Below, in pieces: positions 13,976 to 23,042 of a DNA stretch of 64,000 nucleotides. The notes under the pieces are model-generated. The model made no database searches, was not told where the DNA came from, and saw only the letters and a program-made list of their open reading frames with translations. Both the position numbers and the translations under genes were made by a program. Origin of the DNA: Peristeroidobacter agariperforans (GTDB lineage: Bacteria; Pseudomonadota; Gammaproteobacteria; Steroidobacterales; Steroidobacteraceae); NCBI RefSeq assembly GCF_004138335.1, contig NZ_RYFW01000004.1:402849-466848 (forward strand), in the 5' to 3' direction. How positions within the stretch are numbered: position 1 is the stretch's first letter; each line of letters starts with the position of its first letter.

Positions 13976-14420
13976 CCTTCGTACAGTCGCATGCGTTGCA
14001 TCCCTTGTCGAACACGACGCGCCATGTGCCGTCCGGCTCGCGGCGCCACACTGAATTGAACGTTCCGACGCGCTTGCCTTTGGGATCCAGGATGGGGCCG
14101 CTGCTATGGGCTAGCGTGCCGGAGTCGACCACTTCGACGGTTTCGGGTGCCCAGGAGAACGGCGGATTCGGACCGTCGAAGTACGCCTTCCATGCCGCCG
14201 CGATTGCCGCTTTTCCGCGGGTTGCTTTGTCACCGTCAAAGAACACCGCGTCCTCCGAGAGATGTCGCGTGAACGCGGCGTGATCGCGAGCCGCCATGGT
14301 GGCTGCAAATGCCTGCTCTGCATCGCGTACCTCTTTGGTCAATGCTGTGCGATCGGCGGCAGCCGCACCGGCGAAGGCGACCAGAGCGATGAAGCAGGTC
14401 AGTGAAGTCTTGAGGCTCAT
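13953..14420 (-). CDS. Secreted SnoaL/DUF4440-like protein
   Basis: A 155-residue protein with a signal peptide (SLTCFIALVAFAGAAAA) and one NTF2-like domain of the DUF4440 type, seen in VRDAEQAFAATMAARDHAAF and the closing VWRREPDGTWRVVFDKG. The C-terminus carries CNAC and CT. The ATG at 14,420 is preferred over 14,426 because AGGA lies eight bases upstream of it but only two bases from the other. It is convergent with the amidohydrolase gene and overlaps its 3' end by 23 bases. A periplasmic role is likely and the substrate is unknown. Confidence 0.75.
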   Translation of the reverse strand: MSLKTSLTCFIALVAFAGAAAADRTALTKEVRDAEQAFAATMAARDHAAFTRHLSEDAVFFDGDKATRGKAAIAAAWKAYFDGPNPPFSWAPETVEVVDSGTLAHSSGPILDPKGKRVGTFNSVWRREPDGTWRVVFDKGCNACDCTKATSSAAP

Positions 14421-14537
14421 GCGCATGTCCTGAACTGGGGGAGCGAGCGAACGATACGCGTAAATCTGTCGCGAGCAAGTGAGCGTTGGTACGGGCGGAG
14501 CGCCCATTTCGCTGGGAAGGCCAGGATGCCCAGATGC

Positions 14538-15482
14538 TTAGAGTATGAGAATGCTGCTGGGAGTCGGCAGCCGCTCGGCTCTGCGTGACCACGTCCGCCC
14601 AGCGTCTTCGGACACATATAGGGTCCCACCCTGATCGGCGAGCGCAAGCGTCGAGGCGTGCGTCGCTATGCAGGCTGTATCGACGATGCCCTCCAGCCAT
14701 TTCGGCAGTCCTGCGCCGACCGGTAACAGCGGACCCGATCCATCCAACGGACGGCGATAGATTCCACCGTGTGCAGCGAAGTGACCGTCGGATGCGGCAA
14801 CGATGGCATCGCCACCCGCGAATGCGACCGCCGAACAGTAGGGCGCGTGCAAGCCTTCTTGTTCCACGCTCCATGTCTTGCCGCCATCGCGGCTGATGCA
14901 GAATCCAGTGGCGGCCGCGGCGATGACGATCTCGGGGCGACTTTCGTGAGCACGCACCTCGTGTACGTCTTCATCGATATTGATCGTCGGTTGCCAGGTT
15001 GCGCCACCGTCCGTCGAGCGGGGGATGCCGCCGACATGCACGTTCGCGAGAAGGGCAGCACCGTCGCACGTCGCGGCCATGGACCGGATGCCCAGCGGCG
15101 GGCCGAGCAACTTGCCATCGATGAGCGCCGTTCCCGCATACCATGTTTCACGCCCGGGCACGGCGGCGAACCCGGAAAGCGGATCGAGATTGCCGCTCGC
15201 GCCGAGACGCAACACCTCTGCACTCTCAGTGCCGACGTAAATCTCGCCCGAAACAGTCGCGATAGCTGCAAGCTCGGATTCGCTCACGGCGAGCGTGCGC
15301 CACACGCCGGTAGCGCTGCGCTGGCGCAGCGTGCGCCCGCCAACGACTGCGAGAGCGCCACCATCGCCGTCAGGCGCCAGTCCTCGCACCGGCTGACCTT
15401 CCAGTTCGTGTTCCGAATTTGCGCCGGAGATGACGATCAAACCGTCGCTCCAGGTTGCCACGAGCACAGTCGGTGTAGCCAT
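14538..15482 (-). CDS. BNR/Asp-box beta-propeller protein
   Basis: A 314-residue protein with at least three Asp-box repeats of the S/T-x-D-x-G-x-T-W type: RSTDGGATWQP, SRDGGKTWSVE and SEDAGRTWSRR. This is the signature of sialidase-like or photosystem-stability-factor-like beta-propellers. The start at 15,482 is supported by AGGAGCAGG in the upstream sequence. No signal peptide is evident and no catalytic sialidase arginine triad can be assigned, so it is more likely a structural or binding propeller. It sits alone between unrelated genes. Confidence 0.75.
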   Translation of the reverse strand: MATPTVLVATWSDGLIVISGANSEHELEGQPVRGLAPDGDGGALAVVGGRTLRQRSATGVWRTLAVSESELAAIATVSGEIYVGTESAEVLRLGASGNLDPLSGFAAVPGRETWYAGTALIDGKLLGPPLGIRSMAATCDGAALLANVHVGGIPRSTDGGATWQPTINIDEDVHEVRAHESRPEIVIAAAATGFCISRDGGKTWSVEQEGLHAPYCSAVAFAGGDAIVAASDGHFAAHGGIYRRPLDGSGPLLPVGAGLPKWLEGIVDTACIATHASTLALADQGGTLYVSEDAGRTWSRRAERLPTPSSILIL

Positions 15483-15588
15483 CGGAACCTGCTCCTGACC
15501 CTGAGGAGAAAGGCCACTGAGCATACCTGATCCCGGTCCGAGCAGACTGCGCGAAAGCCGGCGTAGCGACGACGAATGTTTGATGCTT

Positions 15589-16389
15589 TCAAAAATTGTC
15601 AGGCGCAGGCCGTAGGCCGAGTCGCGGCAATGCTCGATACGCTGTCGCGAGAACATCTATATGGTCGGAACGGCGGGTATCCAGCGGTTCCGCCGTGAGT
15701 TTGACGAGCCAGGCACCGGCCGGTGTCCTGTAAGAATGCGGAGTCAGCGCTGCGTGTCGGGCTTCATCCGGAAAGCCAAGAAAGGTACAGGTCGCGGCAG
15801 ACCAATAGTTCAGCCAGCCAAGATACATCGGCTGAGTCGGGACCGCCGGCCCGGTGTACGTGAAGTCGGTCAGCCGCGGAATGCCTCTTTCGAGAAGCGT
15901 CGGATCGGGCTGCGCCGTCGACGTGTCGAACTGAGTTGCGCGCAGCGCCTCGTTTCCGTCCGGAACGACCGCCGCGTGAGAGGCAGCCGACGCGTCACCG
16001 ATTTCGACGAGCAGCTTCTCGCAAAATGTCCAGGGCGCGTCGGGAAAGTCCACGGTCATGCTGAGCAGTCCAAGGTCGTGCCGGTGGATGCGTCCGCCGA
16101 GCGCGACCCGGCCATCGTCGAACATAGGGCCGCCGCCTCGGCCGCGCACAGATTTGCCATTGTGCAGGTGGAACCAGTGCATCTTGGTCCGGGCGCGCTG
16201 AGCCAGGTATTTGCGCCGATCGCTCACCGGAATGTCGGTGCCAGGCTCTTTATAGGACGATGCCAAACAGAGCTTCTGGCCCGGAAATGCCCGTTCGACG
16301 ACGTCGCACGCGGCCGCGAGACGATCGGCAAGCGTGTCTCGCTGCACCGGGACCTTGAAGGTCACGAAATAGCGAGAAATGTTTGCCAT
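15589..16389 (-). CDS. Conserved hypothetical protein (DUF5953/Imm52-like C-terminus?)
   Basis: About 266 residues without signal peptide or membrane helix. The segment PMYLGWLNYWSAATCTFLGF followed by AWLVKLTAEPLD resembles, from memory, the C-terminal part of DUF5953/Imm52-type proteins known mainly from myxobacteria; this is a weak recollection. If right, the protein could be an immunity-like protein, but no toxin gene is adjacent. The start is uncertain: 16,389 is the likelier N-terminus (MANISRYFVTF), and 16,407 is possible. Neither has a good ribosome-binding site. Confidence 0.6.
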   Translation of the reverse strand: MANISRYFVTFKVPVQRDTLADRLAAACDVVERAFPGQKLCLASSYKEPGTDIPVSDRRKYLAQRARTKMHWFHLHNGKSVRGRGGGPMFDDGRVALGGRIHRHDLGLLSMTVDFPDAPWTFCEKLLVEIGDASAASHAAVVPDGNEALRATQFDTSTAQPDPTLLERGIPRLTDFTYTGPAVPTQPMYLGWLNYWSAATCTFLGFPDEARHAALTPHSYRTPAGAWLVKLTAEPLDTRRSDHIDVLATAYRALPRLGLRPAPDNF

Positions 16390-16439
16390 CTGGATTCTGC
16401 TCAGCATGCAATCACCCGCGGAAGACGTGCCTTTGTGGA

Positions 16440-17129
16440 TCAGGGCGTGGTCGGCAATTGGTTCCCCAACGCTTCCAGCTTCGGCTGGACAGCCATCGCC
16501 ACTTCATACGCTGCACATTCGTAGCGCACCTGTGCGCCTCCGGCGGAACGGCTTTGCTGCCGCTCACGACACTTCGGCGTCAGTCTGGCGATGATGATTT
16601 CATTGACGGAACGGTACTCTTGCAACGGAGGCCCGGCCGGCACGCCGGCTTTGACGTTAGCGACCAGCACTATCGGATAGATGACGCCCAGGGCCAGAGC
16701 GACGGCGGCGCCGGCACTGGTGGACACGTCTTCGTAATAGATCCTGGCATTGATACCGCATTCCACGGCGCTGTTCACCAAAGGGGGCAGCATGATCTGG
16801 GACTCGAGCCCCTGGACGCCAAAGGCGAGCGAACGGGTGCAGGCGCTCACGTCCAACGGGTCGATCGAATGCCTGCCCAGGTACTTTCCGCCGCCGATCC
16901 GCTGCGTGATCTCATTGATCTGGCCGTCGGCGGCAGCGATGGCCGCATACATCTCCTGCATTGCTTCCTTAACGTCCGCTGTGGATGCGCCGGCTCCGAT
17001 CTTCTGCACCACGCCGATAGCTTGTTCTGCTATGCCGACGATCTGGTTGATCTCACTGAGAGTCTTTGGCGGTGGCCGCGAATCGCACGCTGTGAGCGTC
17101 AATGCCGCCACGAGAATGAATGTGCGCAT
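16440..17129 (-). CDS. Putative lipoprotein of unknown function
   Basis: A 229-residue protein with a lipoprotein signal (ILVAALTLTAC, lipobox LTAC, lipidated Cys15). Asp follows the cysteine, which would favour inner-membrane retention under the Lol rule. A helical stretch follows, and residues 135-160 (AGAAVALALGVIYPIVLVAN) are hydrophobic enough for one membrane pass. GGAGGT lies just upstream of the ATG. I recognise no family. Confidence 0.7.
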   Translation of the reverse strand: MRTFILVAALTLTACDSRPPPKTLSEINQIVGIAEQAIGVVQKIGAGASTADVKEAMQEMYAAIAAADGQINEITQRIGGGKYLGRHSIDPLDVSACTRSLAFGVQGLESQIMLPPLVNSAVECGINARIYYEDVSTSAGAAVALALGVIYPIVLVANVKAGVPAGPPLQEYRSVNEIIIARLTPKCRERQQSRSAGGAQVRYECAAYEVAMAVQPKLEALGNQLPTTP

Positions 17130-17252
17130 GGAACCTCCGTGTCCTCGACATATTCGATGTCGGCGCTAATTAGCCGTCTTTGCTGTCGCTCGAGTCAAGC
17201 GTCTCCCGGCTTGGACACTATCGATTGAGGTCGTGAGGTCGCCGCGTGGTCC

Positions 17253-17726
17253 TCACAGCAATTGCAGCTCCCGAGGCGGATCGACCCGGCCGGTCACATA
17301 TTCCTTTGTTGAACGAAGGCCATCCTTCAGGCCACGGTACGTGACGAGGTCGTAGGTTTCGTCGTAGGGACACCAACGATACTCCGCATGTTCCACAGGA
17401 TTGAGCTCAATGCCCTCCGCGCTCACTTCCGCTGCGTACACGGAAATGATCTGCATGCAGTCGAATCGGCGGTTGTAGATGGTGTAGACATGCTCGGCCG
17501 CCCACACGGTCTTCGGCTCGAGACCGAACTCTCGCAAGCGTCGCGCGATTGCCGGAACGATCCGCTCCGACGGCTCGGTCATTTGACTTGGCACTTGCCA
17601 GAAACGCCCGCCGTTGAACCAGCGATCCGCTTTCTCCTGCGACGTGTAAAGCAGCAGGTATTCAACGCCGCGGGAAGGTGTGCGTCGGAACACCCACACG
17701 TCGAACACGTTTGGTTGAAGCTCCAT
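17253..17726 (-). CDS. NUDIX-like hydrolase with a degenerate Nudix box
   Basis: A 157-residue protein beginning MELQPNVFDVWVFRR, with GGRFWQVPSQMTEPSE followed by the helix ARRLREFGLEP. The position and spacing match a Nudix fold, but the REUxEE core reads RRLREF: one catalytic glutamate is kept and two are lost. The C-terminal half (HAEYRWCPYDETYDLVTYRG) is typical of the fold. GAGGTG supports the start at 17,726. It may have weak pyrophosphatase activity or have become a ligand-binding protein. Confidence 0.7.
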   Translation of the reverse strand: MELQPNVFDVWVFRRTPSRGVEYLLLYTSQEKADRWFNGGRFWQVPSQMTEPSERIVPAIARRLREFGLEPKTVWAAEHVYTIYNRRFDCMQIISVYAAEVSAEGIELNPVEHAEYRWCPYDETYDLVTYRGLKDGLRSTKEYVTGRVDPPRELQLL

Positions 17727-17764
17727 CGGGCACCTCGTGCGGAGTGGCATCGCGCCCGGCGATC

Positions 17765-18496
17765 TTACTTCTTGGACGGCCGGAACGGCCACACCCAGGA
17801 GACGAGCGGGCCGACCTTACGGGTTTGAATCCAGACGCGGCCCTGGCCGGAGAAACGGCAGACGAAGCCTTCGCCTGAAAAGAACAACGATTTGTAACCG
17901 CCGACCTTGGTGACGTTGTAGCTCAGCCCGGCGGTGAACGCGACGATGTTGCCGGTGTCGACCACGTACTCGCCGCTCACGTCGATTTCGATGATGCCGC
18001 CGTAGCTGCTGAACCACAGGTCGCCCTGGCCCTGGCAGCGGATGAGGAACAGGCTTTCACCCGAGAAAAATCCTTTCACCAGGCCTTGCCACTTGCTTTC
18101 CACGGCAACGCCGCTGGTCGAGGCGACATAGGCGGAGTTCTGCAGATAGATTGTTTGATTGTCCAGATAGACGTGACGCAGATCGCCAGGCGCGCCCGGC
18201 GCGATGCCGATCTCGCCCGGTCCGCCTTGGGCGGTGAACTCGTTGATGAAGATGGATTCGCCGGTCATGAAGCGGCCCAGGCCGCCGCGCAGGCGAGTCT
18301 TCATCGCGAGGTTCGTGTCCATGGTCGCCATCGCGGAGGCTTCCACTTTCAATGTTTGATTCGCGGGAATCTGCACGCTCAGGAACGCGTAGTCGGGCTG
18401 ACCCTGAACGCTGAATTTCAAACCGCGCGGATCGGGAGCCAGAGTCTTCGCTGCAGCATCGGGCGAAACTGGCGTAATGTTGAATTGCGCTGACAT
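17765..18496 (-). CDS. AIM24 family protein, paralogue 1
   Basis: A 243-residue AIM24/TIGR00266-type protein, last gene of a four-gene unit read from 21,041 down. Typical segments are FMTGESIFINEFTAQGGPGE, FFSGESLFLIRCQGQGDLWF, YVVDTGNIVAFTAGLSY and FFSGEGFVCRFSGQGRVWIQ. The fold is a beta-rich trimer-forming domain related to tryptophan RNA-binding attenuator proteins. The bacterial function is unknown; the yeast namesake acts at the mitochondrial inner membrane. About 35 extra N-terminal residues distinguish it from the other two copies. The gap to paralogue 2 is nine bases. Confidence 0.85.
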   Translation of the reverse strand: MSAQFNITPVSPDAAAKTLAPDPRGLKFSVQGQPDYAFLSVQIPANQTLKVEASAMATMDTNLAMKTRLRGGLGRFMTGESIFINEFTAQGGPGEIGIAPGAPGDLRHVYLDNQTIYLQNSAYVASTSGVAVESKWQGLVKGFFSGESLFLIRCQGQGDLWFSSYGGIIEIDVSGEYVVDTGNIVAFTAGLSYNVTKVGGYKSLFFSGEGFVCRFSGQGRVWIQTRKVGPLVSWVWPFRPSKK

Positions 18497-18505
18497 GAGT
18501 TGTTC

Positions 18506-19189
18506 CTAGCGTGAGCGAGCGCGCAGAGTCGGAGTCAGCGCCGTGCCGAAGCTGCGCTGATTGTTCGATTGACACCAGACGGTGCCTTTGCCGCGGAACT
18601 TGCAGACCAGTCCTTCGCCGCCGAGGATCGAGTGCAGCCAGCTGCCGCCGGCCTTGGTGAGCGTGAACTGGAGCGTCTCGTTGAATGCCACGATGTGGCC
18701 GGTATCGACGATCAATTCGCCATCGACCGGCTGCTCGTAGATGGCGCCGAACGAGTTCAGCAGCACTTTGCCGGTGCCTTGCAGCTTGACCCAGAACAAG
18801 CTCTCGCCCGAGAGCAGCGTCCGGAAACCCTGCCAGCCCACGCCGACTTCGACGCCGCTCTCGCAGGCCACGAACGAGCCGCCCTGCACGATGAGGCTCT
18901 CGCGTTGCAGAGTCATGCTCGTCATGTCGCCGGGCAGCGGCGTGCCGAGCCACACTTCCGAGCCCGCGCGGCGGGATTCGAAGTGATTTAGAAACAGCGA
19001 CTCGCCGGCGAACCAGCGCTTCACCGTCTTGGTGAGGCTGCCCGAGCCGCGCTTGTGAGTCGTGGTCGTGATGCCAACGTCGGCGCTCATCGCGATCATG
19101 GCGCCCGCTTCGGCCGTCACGCTCTCGCCGGCGTCGAGCGTCAGCTTCGCAGCGCTGTTGCCGGGCCGGTGTACGACTTGGATGTCCAT
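18506..19189 (-). CDS. AIM24 family protein, paralogue 2
   Basis: A 227-residue AIM24 protein with RWFAGESLFLNHFESRRAGS, TLLSGESLFWVKLQGTGKVL, LIVDTGHIVAFNETLQF and ILGGEGLVCKFRGKGTVWCQ. It shares domain order with both neighbours but is clearly divergent from them, so the triplication is old and each copy has probably specialised. It begins three bases after paralogue 3 ends and precedes paralogue 1 by nine bases, consistent with one transcript. Hetero-oligomer formation among the three is a plausible inference. Confidence 0.85.
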   Translation of the reverse strand: MDIQVVHRPGNSAAKLTLDAGESVTAEAGAMIAMSADVGITTTTHKRGSGSLTKTVKRWFAGESLFLNHFESRRAGSEVWLGTPLPGDMTSMTLQRESLIVQGGSFVACESGVEVGVGWQGFRTLLSGESLFWVKLQGTGKVLLNSFGAIYEQPVDGELIVDTGHIVAFNETLQFTLTKAGGSWLHSILGGEGLVCKFRGKGTVWCQSNNQRSFGTALTPTLRARSR

Positions 19190-19192
19190 CGT

Positions 19193-19861
19193 TCAGCCCC
19201 AGAGTTTCGGATTGAGCCAGCCGGTGAGCCCGCTCAGGCTGCGGGTTTGAATGACGATGCGGCCCTTGCCACAGACGCGCGTGACCAGACCTTCGCCGCC
19301 CATGACGCTGGAGATGAGTCCGCCGGCGAGCTGCAGCTTCAGTTCGATGCCAGGCTCGTAGGCGACGAGATGGCTCGTGTCCACGATGAATTCGCCGTCG
19401 ATCTCGCGTTCGATGAGCGCGCCATAAGCGCCGTACCAGACCTTGCCGGGGCCGGTCACCGAGATCTTGAACAGACCTTCCTTCGCGATGAACGACACCA
19501 GTCCGGCCCACTTCAGGCCGATCTTCACCGTCGGTTCGCACGCCAGGAAAGCGCCGGGCTGCAGATAGTAGGACTCGCCCGCAGCGAGTTCCTTGCACTG
19601 CATGTCGCCGGGCGTTGGCTGCACCAGGGTCAGCTGCTTCGGGGCCGATGTCTCATTCTGAAAGCGATTGATGAAGATCGACTCGCCGCCGAACAGGCGC
19701 CGCGCGATCGCGCCGAACAGACCGCCGTTCAGTTGTGTGCGCATGGTCAGATCGGCGGCCATGCTGGCCATGGCGTCCGACTCTGCAACGATGGCTTCGC
19801 CCGGCGCCAGCGTCACCTGGAGGTGCGCAAACGCGGGGGCTCCATCAATCTGCGTTTTCAT
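19193..19861 (-). CDS. AIM24 family protein, paralogue 3
   Basis: A 222-residue AIM24 protein with RLFGGESIFINRFQNETSAP, FIAKEGLFKISVTGPGKVWY, FIVDTSHLVAYEPGIEL and VMGGEGLVTRVCGKGRIVIQ. The ATG lies inside the 3' end of the M48 peptidase gene (17-base overlap), tying its translation to that of the peptidase. The coupling suggests the AIM24 proteins and the membrane peptidase act together, perhaps at the inner membrane. No catalytic residues are known for this family. Confidence 0.85.
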   Translation of the reverse strand: MKTQIDGAPAFAHLQVTLAPGEAIVAESDAMASMAADLTMRTQLNGGLFGAIARRLFGGESIFINRFQNETSAPKQLTLVQPTPGDMQCKELAAGESYYLQPGAFLACEPTVKIGLKWAGLVSFIAKEGLFKISVTGPGKVWYGAYGALIEREIDGEFIVDTSHLVAYEPGIELKLQLAGGLISSVMGGEGLVTRVCGKGRIVIQTRSLSGLTGWLNPKLWG

Positions 19862-21041
19862 TCACGGTCTCCTGCGAAGGATGCTCGGCTTGAAGTTCAC
19901 GGACGCGACTCTTGAGCGCATTGAATGTCGCGCTCATGTCCCGATAGGGGCCTTGCTGGCGGGCCGCCTTTTCGCGCATACGCTCGATGCGAGAGTCGGT
20001 GGTTGGATGCGTAGCTAGAAATTCGGGCGTTTCCGTGAGCACCGCGCCAGCGCCGTCGCCGACCTGCTCGCGGACCTTCGCTCGCGTTTTTTCTTCTTCG
20101 GCCTGCACCTTGTCGAAGAAGGTCACCATGCCGCGACCGTCGATGCGTGCACGTTGCAATAGTTCGAACCCTTGCTCATCCGCCTCGTTCTCGAAGCCGC
20201 GCGAATATTTCTGCGACAGCAGGAACGGCGCGGCGCTCGCCAGCGTGGCCAGCAAGCCGCTGGCATCGCCCAGTGCGGCCTGAACAGTCAAAAACAGTCC
20301 GGTGGAGGCAATGAGATTGCGCGTGCCGTGTTGGGAGCTGACATGCGAGATCTCGTGAGCCAACACGCCCAGAACTTCTTCCGCAGAATCGGCTCGCAGC
20401 AGCAGCTCCGAGTTGACGACCACATAACCGCCGGGCAGCGCAAATGCGTTCAGCGAAGATTCGCGCGCCACGTAGAAATGAAACTCATAGCGCGAGTCCG
20501 GCAGCGCTTGCGTCAACACGTCCGTGAGCTCGGTCAGCAGTTTGGCGGTCTGCGGATCCTGGATGATGTCGGCCTGCACCTGGTACTGGCCGAACGCGGT
20601 CTTGCCGAGCTGTTCCTCCCAGGAGGCGGGGATCTGCCGGGCGGCGACGCCAGTGAGCCAACCCATGTTGAGCAACAGCACGACGGGGATTGCAACCAGC
20701 ACCGCAAGGATGGCAGCAAACACTGCCCGGTTATGCACTCGCTTCCGGCGCATCGCGCCCAGTGCGGCCGTCAACTCCGGGTGAGCGGCCAATACCGGAT
20801 CGCGCAGGATCGCTTGATCGCTGGTGTAGATCGACCAGTCTGGAAAGTCCGGGTGTGCGATGAAGACGATGCGGTCGCTGGCGCCACCCAGCGTGAGCCG
20901 CGCGCCCGCAAGCGGCATCGTCACCGTGTGCGCGTCGCTACGGAAGCAAAAGCCAGCCGCACTCACGCTCAGATCGCCGGCGGCGCGACCTCGAGCGATG
21001 CTTTCGTGAAATGCATGAGCCTGATAGAGCGACTCGGACAT
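19845..21041 (-). CDS. M48-family membrane metallopeptidase
   Basis: A 398-residue zinc peptidase. The HExxH motif is HEISH near residue 230, and the third ligand region is RGFENEADEQGFELLQRA near residue 286. One membrane helix lies around residues 107-128 (AAILAVLVAIPVVLLL), after a soluble N-terminal domain of about 100 residues and before a periplasmic catalytic domain. This is the Oma1/BepA-like branch that degrades misfolded or stressed membrane proteins. A TTG at 21,092 would lengthen it, but the ATG at 21,041 gives a more natural start. It heads the AIM24 operon. Confidence 0.85.
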   Translation of the reverse strand: MSESLYQAHAFHESIARGRAAGDLSVSAAGFCFRSDAHTVTMPLAGARLTLGGASDRIVFIAHPDFPDWSIYTSDQAILRDPVLAAHPELTAALGAMRRKRVHNRAVFAAILAVLVAIPVVLLLNMGWLTGVAARQIPASWEEQLGKTAFGQYQVQADIIQDPQTAKLLTELTDVLTQALPDSRYEFHFYVARESSLNAFALPGGYVVVNSELLLRADSAEEVLGVLAHEISHVSSQHGTRNLIASTGLFLTVQAALGDASGLLATLASAAPFLLSQKYSRGFENEADEQGFELLQRARIDGRGMVTFFDKVQAEEEKTRAKVREQVGDGAGAVLTETPEFLATHPTTDSRIERMREKAARQQGPYRDMSATFNALKSRVRELQAEHPSQETVNENAD

Positions 21042-21291
21042 CCGCTGTGATCGAATTCCGCTGATTTTTATAGTGCAATCTGCCGCGGGCAATGTAAGTT
21101 AAAGGCGAGCGCGCCAGCAAGGCCAACAGTTGCTCCGGTTCACAGTTCTACAATCGCGGCCGCCGGTTCGATGAGTACGACGGCGTCGGAAGTTCCTGTC
21201 TCGTTACGGCACTCGGATCGGAGCGACAATCCGGTTCGAGGCGGACCGCGTAGCCCGTCTCCGCATCGCAAAATCGTGCAGGAGAACTGTC

Positions 21292-21792
21292 ATGGCTTAT
21301 GCAACGACCGTAGAGGACTTCCTGGAGCGGAATCACCTGGCGCACGAACTCGTGGAGCATGCGCCCACCGGCAGCAGTCTCGAGTCCGCTCGGGTGGCTC
21401 ATATTCCGCCTCAGCAGATTGCGAAAGGCGTGCTGTTGAATGCAGACGGTAAATACCTGCTGGCCGTGACTCGGGCCGATTGTTATCTCGACCTCGACGA
21501 GTTGCGCAGGCAATTGCAGCTTTCGGTCGAATTGGCGCCGCGCGAGGACGTGGAGAGCGTGTTCGAGGATTGTGCGCTGGGCGCCGTGCCGCCGTTGGGG
21601 CCCGCCTACGGCATCGAGAGCGTTTGGGACGAGCAGCTCATGTCGGAGCCGGATTTGTACTTCGAGTTCGGCGATCACAGGCACCTGGTGCACGTACGCA
21701 CTCGGGACTTCCTGGCGCTACTCAATAGCGAGCGGCACGGCTCATTCAGTGAGCCCATGCTATCGAGCCTGGGCCTTTGGGGGACGGCATGA
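21292..21792 (+). CDS. YbaK/ProX-type aminoacyl-tRNA deacylase
   Basis: A 166-residue YbaK-domain protein (VAHIPPQQIAKGVLLNADGK, then DCALGAVPPLGPAYGI). These enzymes hydrolyse mischarged aminoacyl-tRNAs in trans. The family lysine is present in QQIAKGVL and the conserved GA-PP loop in GAVPPLGPAYG. CAGGAGAAC supports the ATG. The gene is divergent from the M48 gene across about 250 bases and stands alone or with the following peptidase gene. Confidence 0.85.
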   Translation: MAYATTVEDFLERNHLAHELVEHAPTGSSLESARVAHIPPQQIAKGVLLNADGKYLLAVTRADCYLDLDELRRQLQLSVELAPREDVESVFEDCALGAVPPLGPAYGIESVWDEQLMSEPDLYFEFGDHRHLVHVRTRDFLALLNSERHGSFSEPMLSSLGLWGTA

Positions 21793-21846
21793 GCGCGGAT
21801 CGCCGACATATGAGATAGTCCGCGGCATCGTTGTCGAGGGACCATC

Positions 21847-23040
21847 ATGAGCATTGGCGGATCAAGCATCGGGGCGGAGCTCGCTACCCTGAAATCAGAC
21901 TATGCCCTGCCTCCGCCCATCAGCCGCGATGAGCGGCTCCAGCGGATCGAGCGCGCGCGGCGTCTCACTCGCGATGCCGGCGCGGATGTGCTGATCATCA
22001 ACGCTGGCGCCAGCCTGCGATATTTCACCGGTGTTCCGTGGGGAGCCAGCGAGCGCCTGGTTGCAATGATTCTGCCGGTCGACGGTGACCCAGTGATGGT
22101 TTGTCCCGCGTTCGAAAGCGGCTCACTGGAGGCCGTGCTCGAAATCGCGACTGACGTGCGTTTGTGGGAAGAAGATGAGAATCCGTTCGCGCTCGTTGCT
22201 TCCGCATTACGCGGCATGCGCGCGAACGTTGCAGCGATCGATCCTGCCCTTCCGTTTGAAATGGCAGGACGACTCTCCGCTGAGATACCGGCGCTGCGAC
22301 TGCAAGACGCATCGTCGGTCGTCAACGGTTGTCGCATGTACAAGTCGGCTGCAGAGCTGGCGCTCATGCAGTACGCGAAGAATCTGACGCTCGAAGTCCA
22401 CCGCCGGGCAGCGCGCATTCTGGCGCCAGGAATTTCGACGGGCGAAGTTCGTCGCTTCATCGAGGATGCGCATCGCAAGCTCGGCACGGCCGGCAGCACG
22501 TTCTGCATCGTGCAGTTCGGCGAAGGCACCGCCTATCCGCACGGCTTGCCGGGCGAGCAGCAGCTGCGTGAAGGCGACATCGTTCTGATCGACACCGGGT
22601 GCAGCGTCGAGGGCTACAACTCGGATATCACGCGCACCTATGTGTTCGGCAAAGCGACCGACGAGCAGCGGCGAATCTGGGAACTCGAACATGCGGCGCA
22701 AGCGGCGGCATTTGCGAGCGCCCGGTTGGGCGTCGAGTGTCAGGCTGTCGATGCCGCCGCGCGCGGGCTTCTCACCCGCGCAGGGCTGGGGCCGGATTAT
22801 CGATTGCCGGGTCTGCCGCACCGTACTGGTCACGGCATCGGACTGAGTATTCACGAACCGGCGTATCTGGTGCGTGGGGATCGTACGCCGCTCGCCCCTG
22901 GAATGTGTTTTTCCAACGAGCCGATGATCGTGATCCCCGGCCGCTTCGGCATCCGGCTCGAGGATCACTTTTATATGTCCGAGCACGGGCCGAAGTGGTT
23001 CACGCAGCCGTCGCCGTCGATCGATGCACCGTTTGGCTGA
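21847..23040 (+). CDS. M24-family Xaa-Pro peptidase
   Basis: A 397-residue creatinase/prolidase-type enzyme. The dinuclear metal site is visible: Asp in LIDTGCSVEGYN and SDITRTYVF, His in HRTGHGIGLSIHEP, Glu in CFSNEPMI and Glu in RLEDHFYMSEHG. The N-terminal creatinase-like domain spans roughly residues 20-165. No signal peptide is seen, so it is cytoplasmic and likely trims proline-containing peptides. GAGGGA precedes the ATG. It ends two bases before the convergent antiporter gene, so the two transcripts probably overlap. Confidence 0.87.
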   Translation: MSIGGSSIGAELATLKSDYALPPPISRDERLQRIERARRLTRDAGADVLIINAGASLRYFTGVPWGASERLVAMILPVDGDPVMVCPAFESGSLEAVLEIATDVRLWEEDENPFALVASALRGMRANVAAIDPALPFEMAGRLSAEIPALRLQDASSVVNGCRMYKSAAELALMQYAKNLTLEVHRRAARILAPGISTGEVRRFIEDAHRKLGTAGSTFCIVQFGEGTAYPHGLPGEQQLREGDIVLIDTGCSVEGYNSDITRTYVFGKATDEQRRIWELEHAAQAAAFASARLGVECQAVDAAARGLLTRAGLGPDYRLPGLPHRTGHGIGLSIHEPAYLVRGDRTPLAPGMCFSNEPMIVIPGRFGIRLEDHFYMSEHGPKWFTQPSPSIDAPFG

Positions 23041-23042
23041 CC

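Noticed and set aside
18057..19598. A 513-residue open frame on the - strand across the AIM24 genes
   Set aside because: Out of frame with two AIM24 genes and arginine/histidine-rich; the AIM24 frames carry recognisable repeats.
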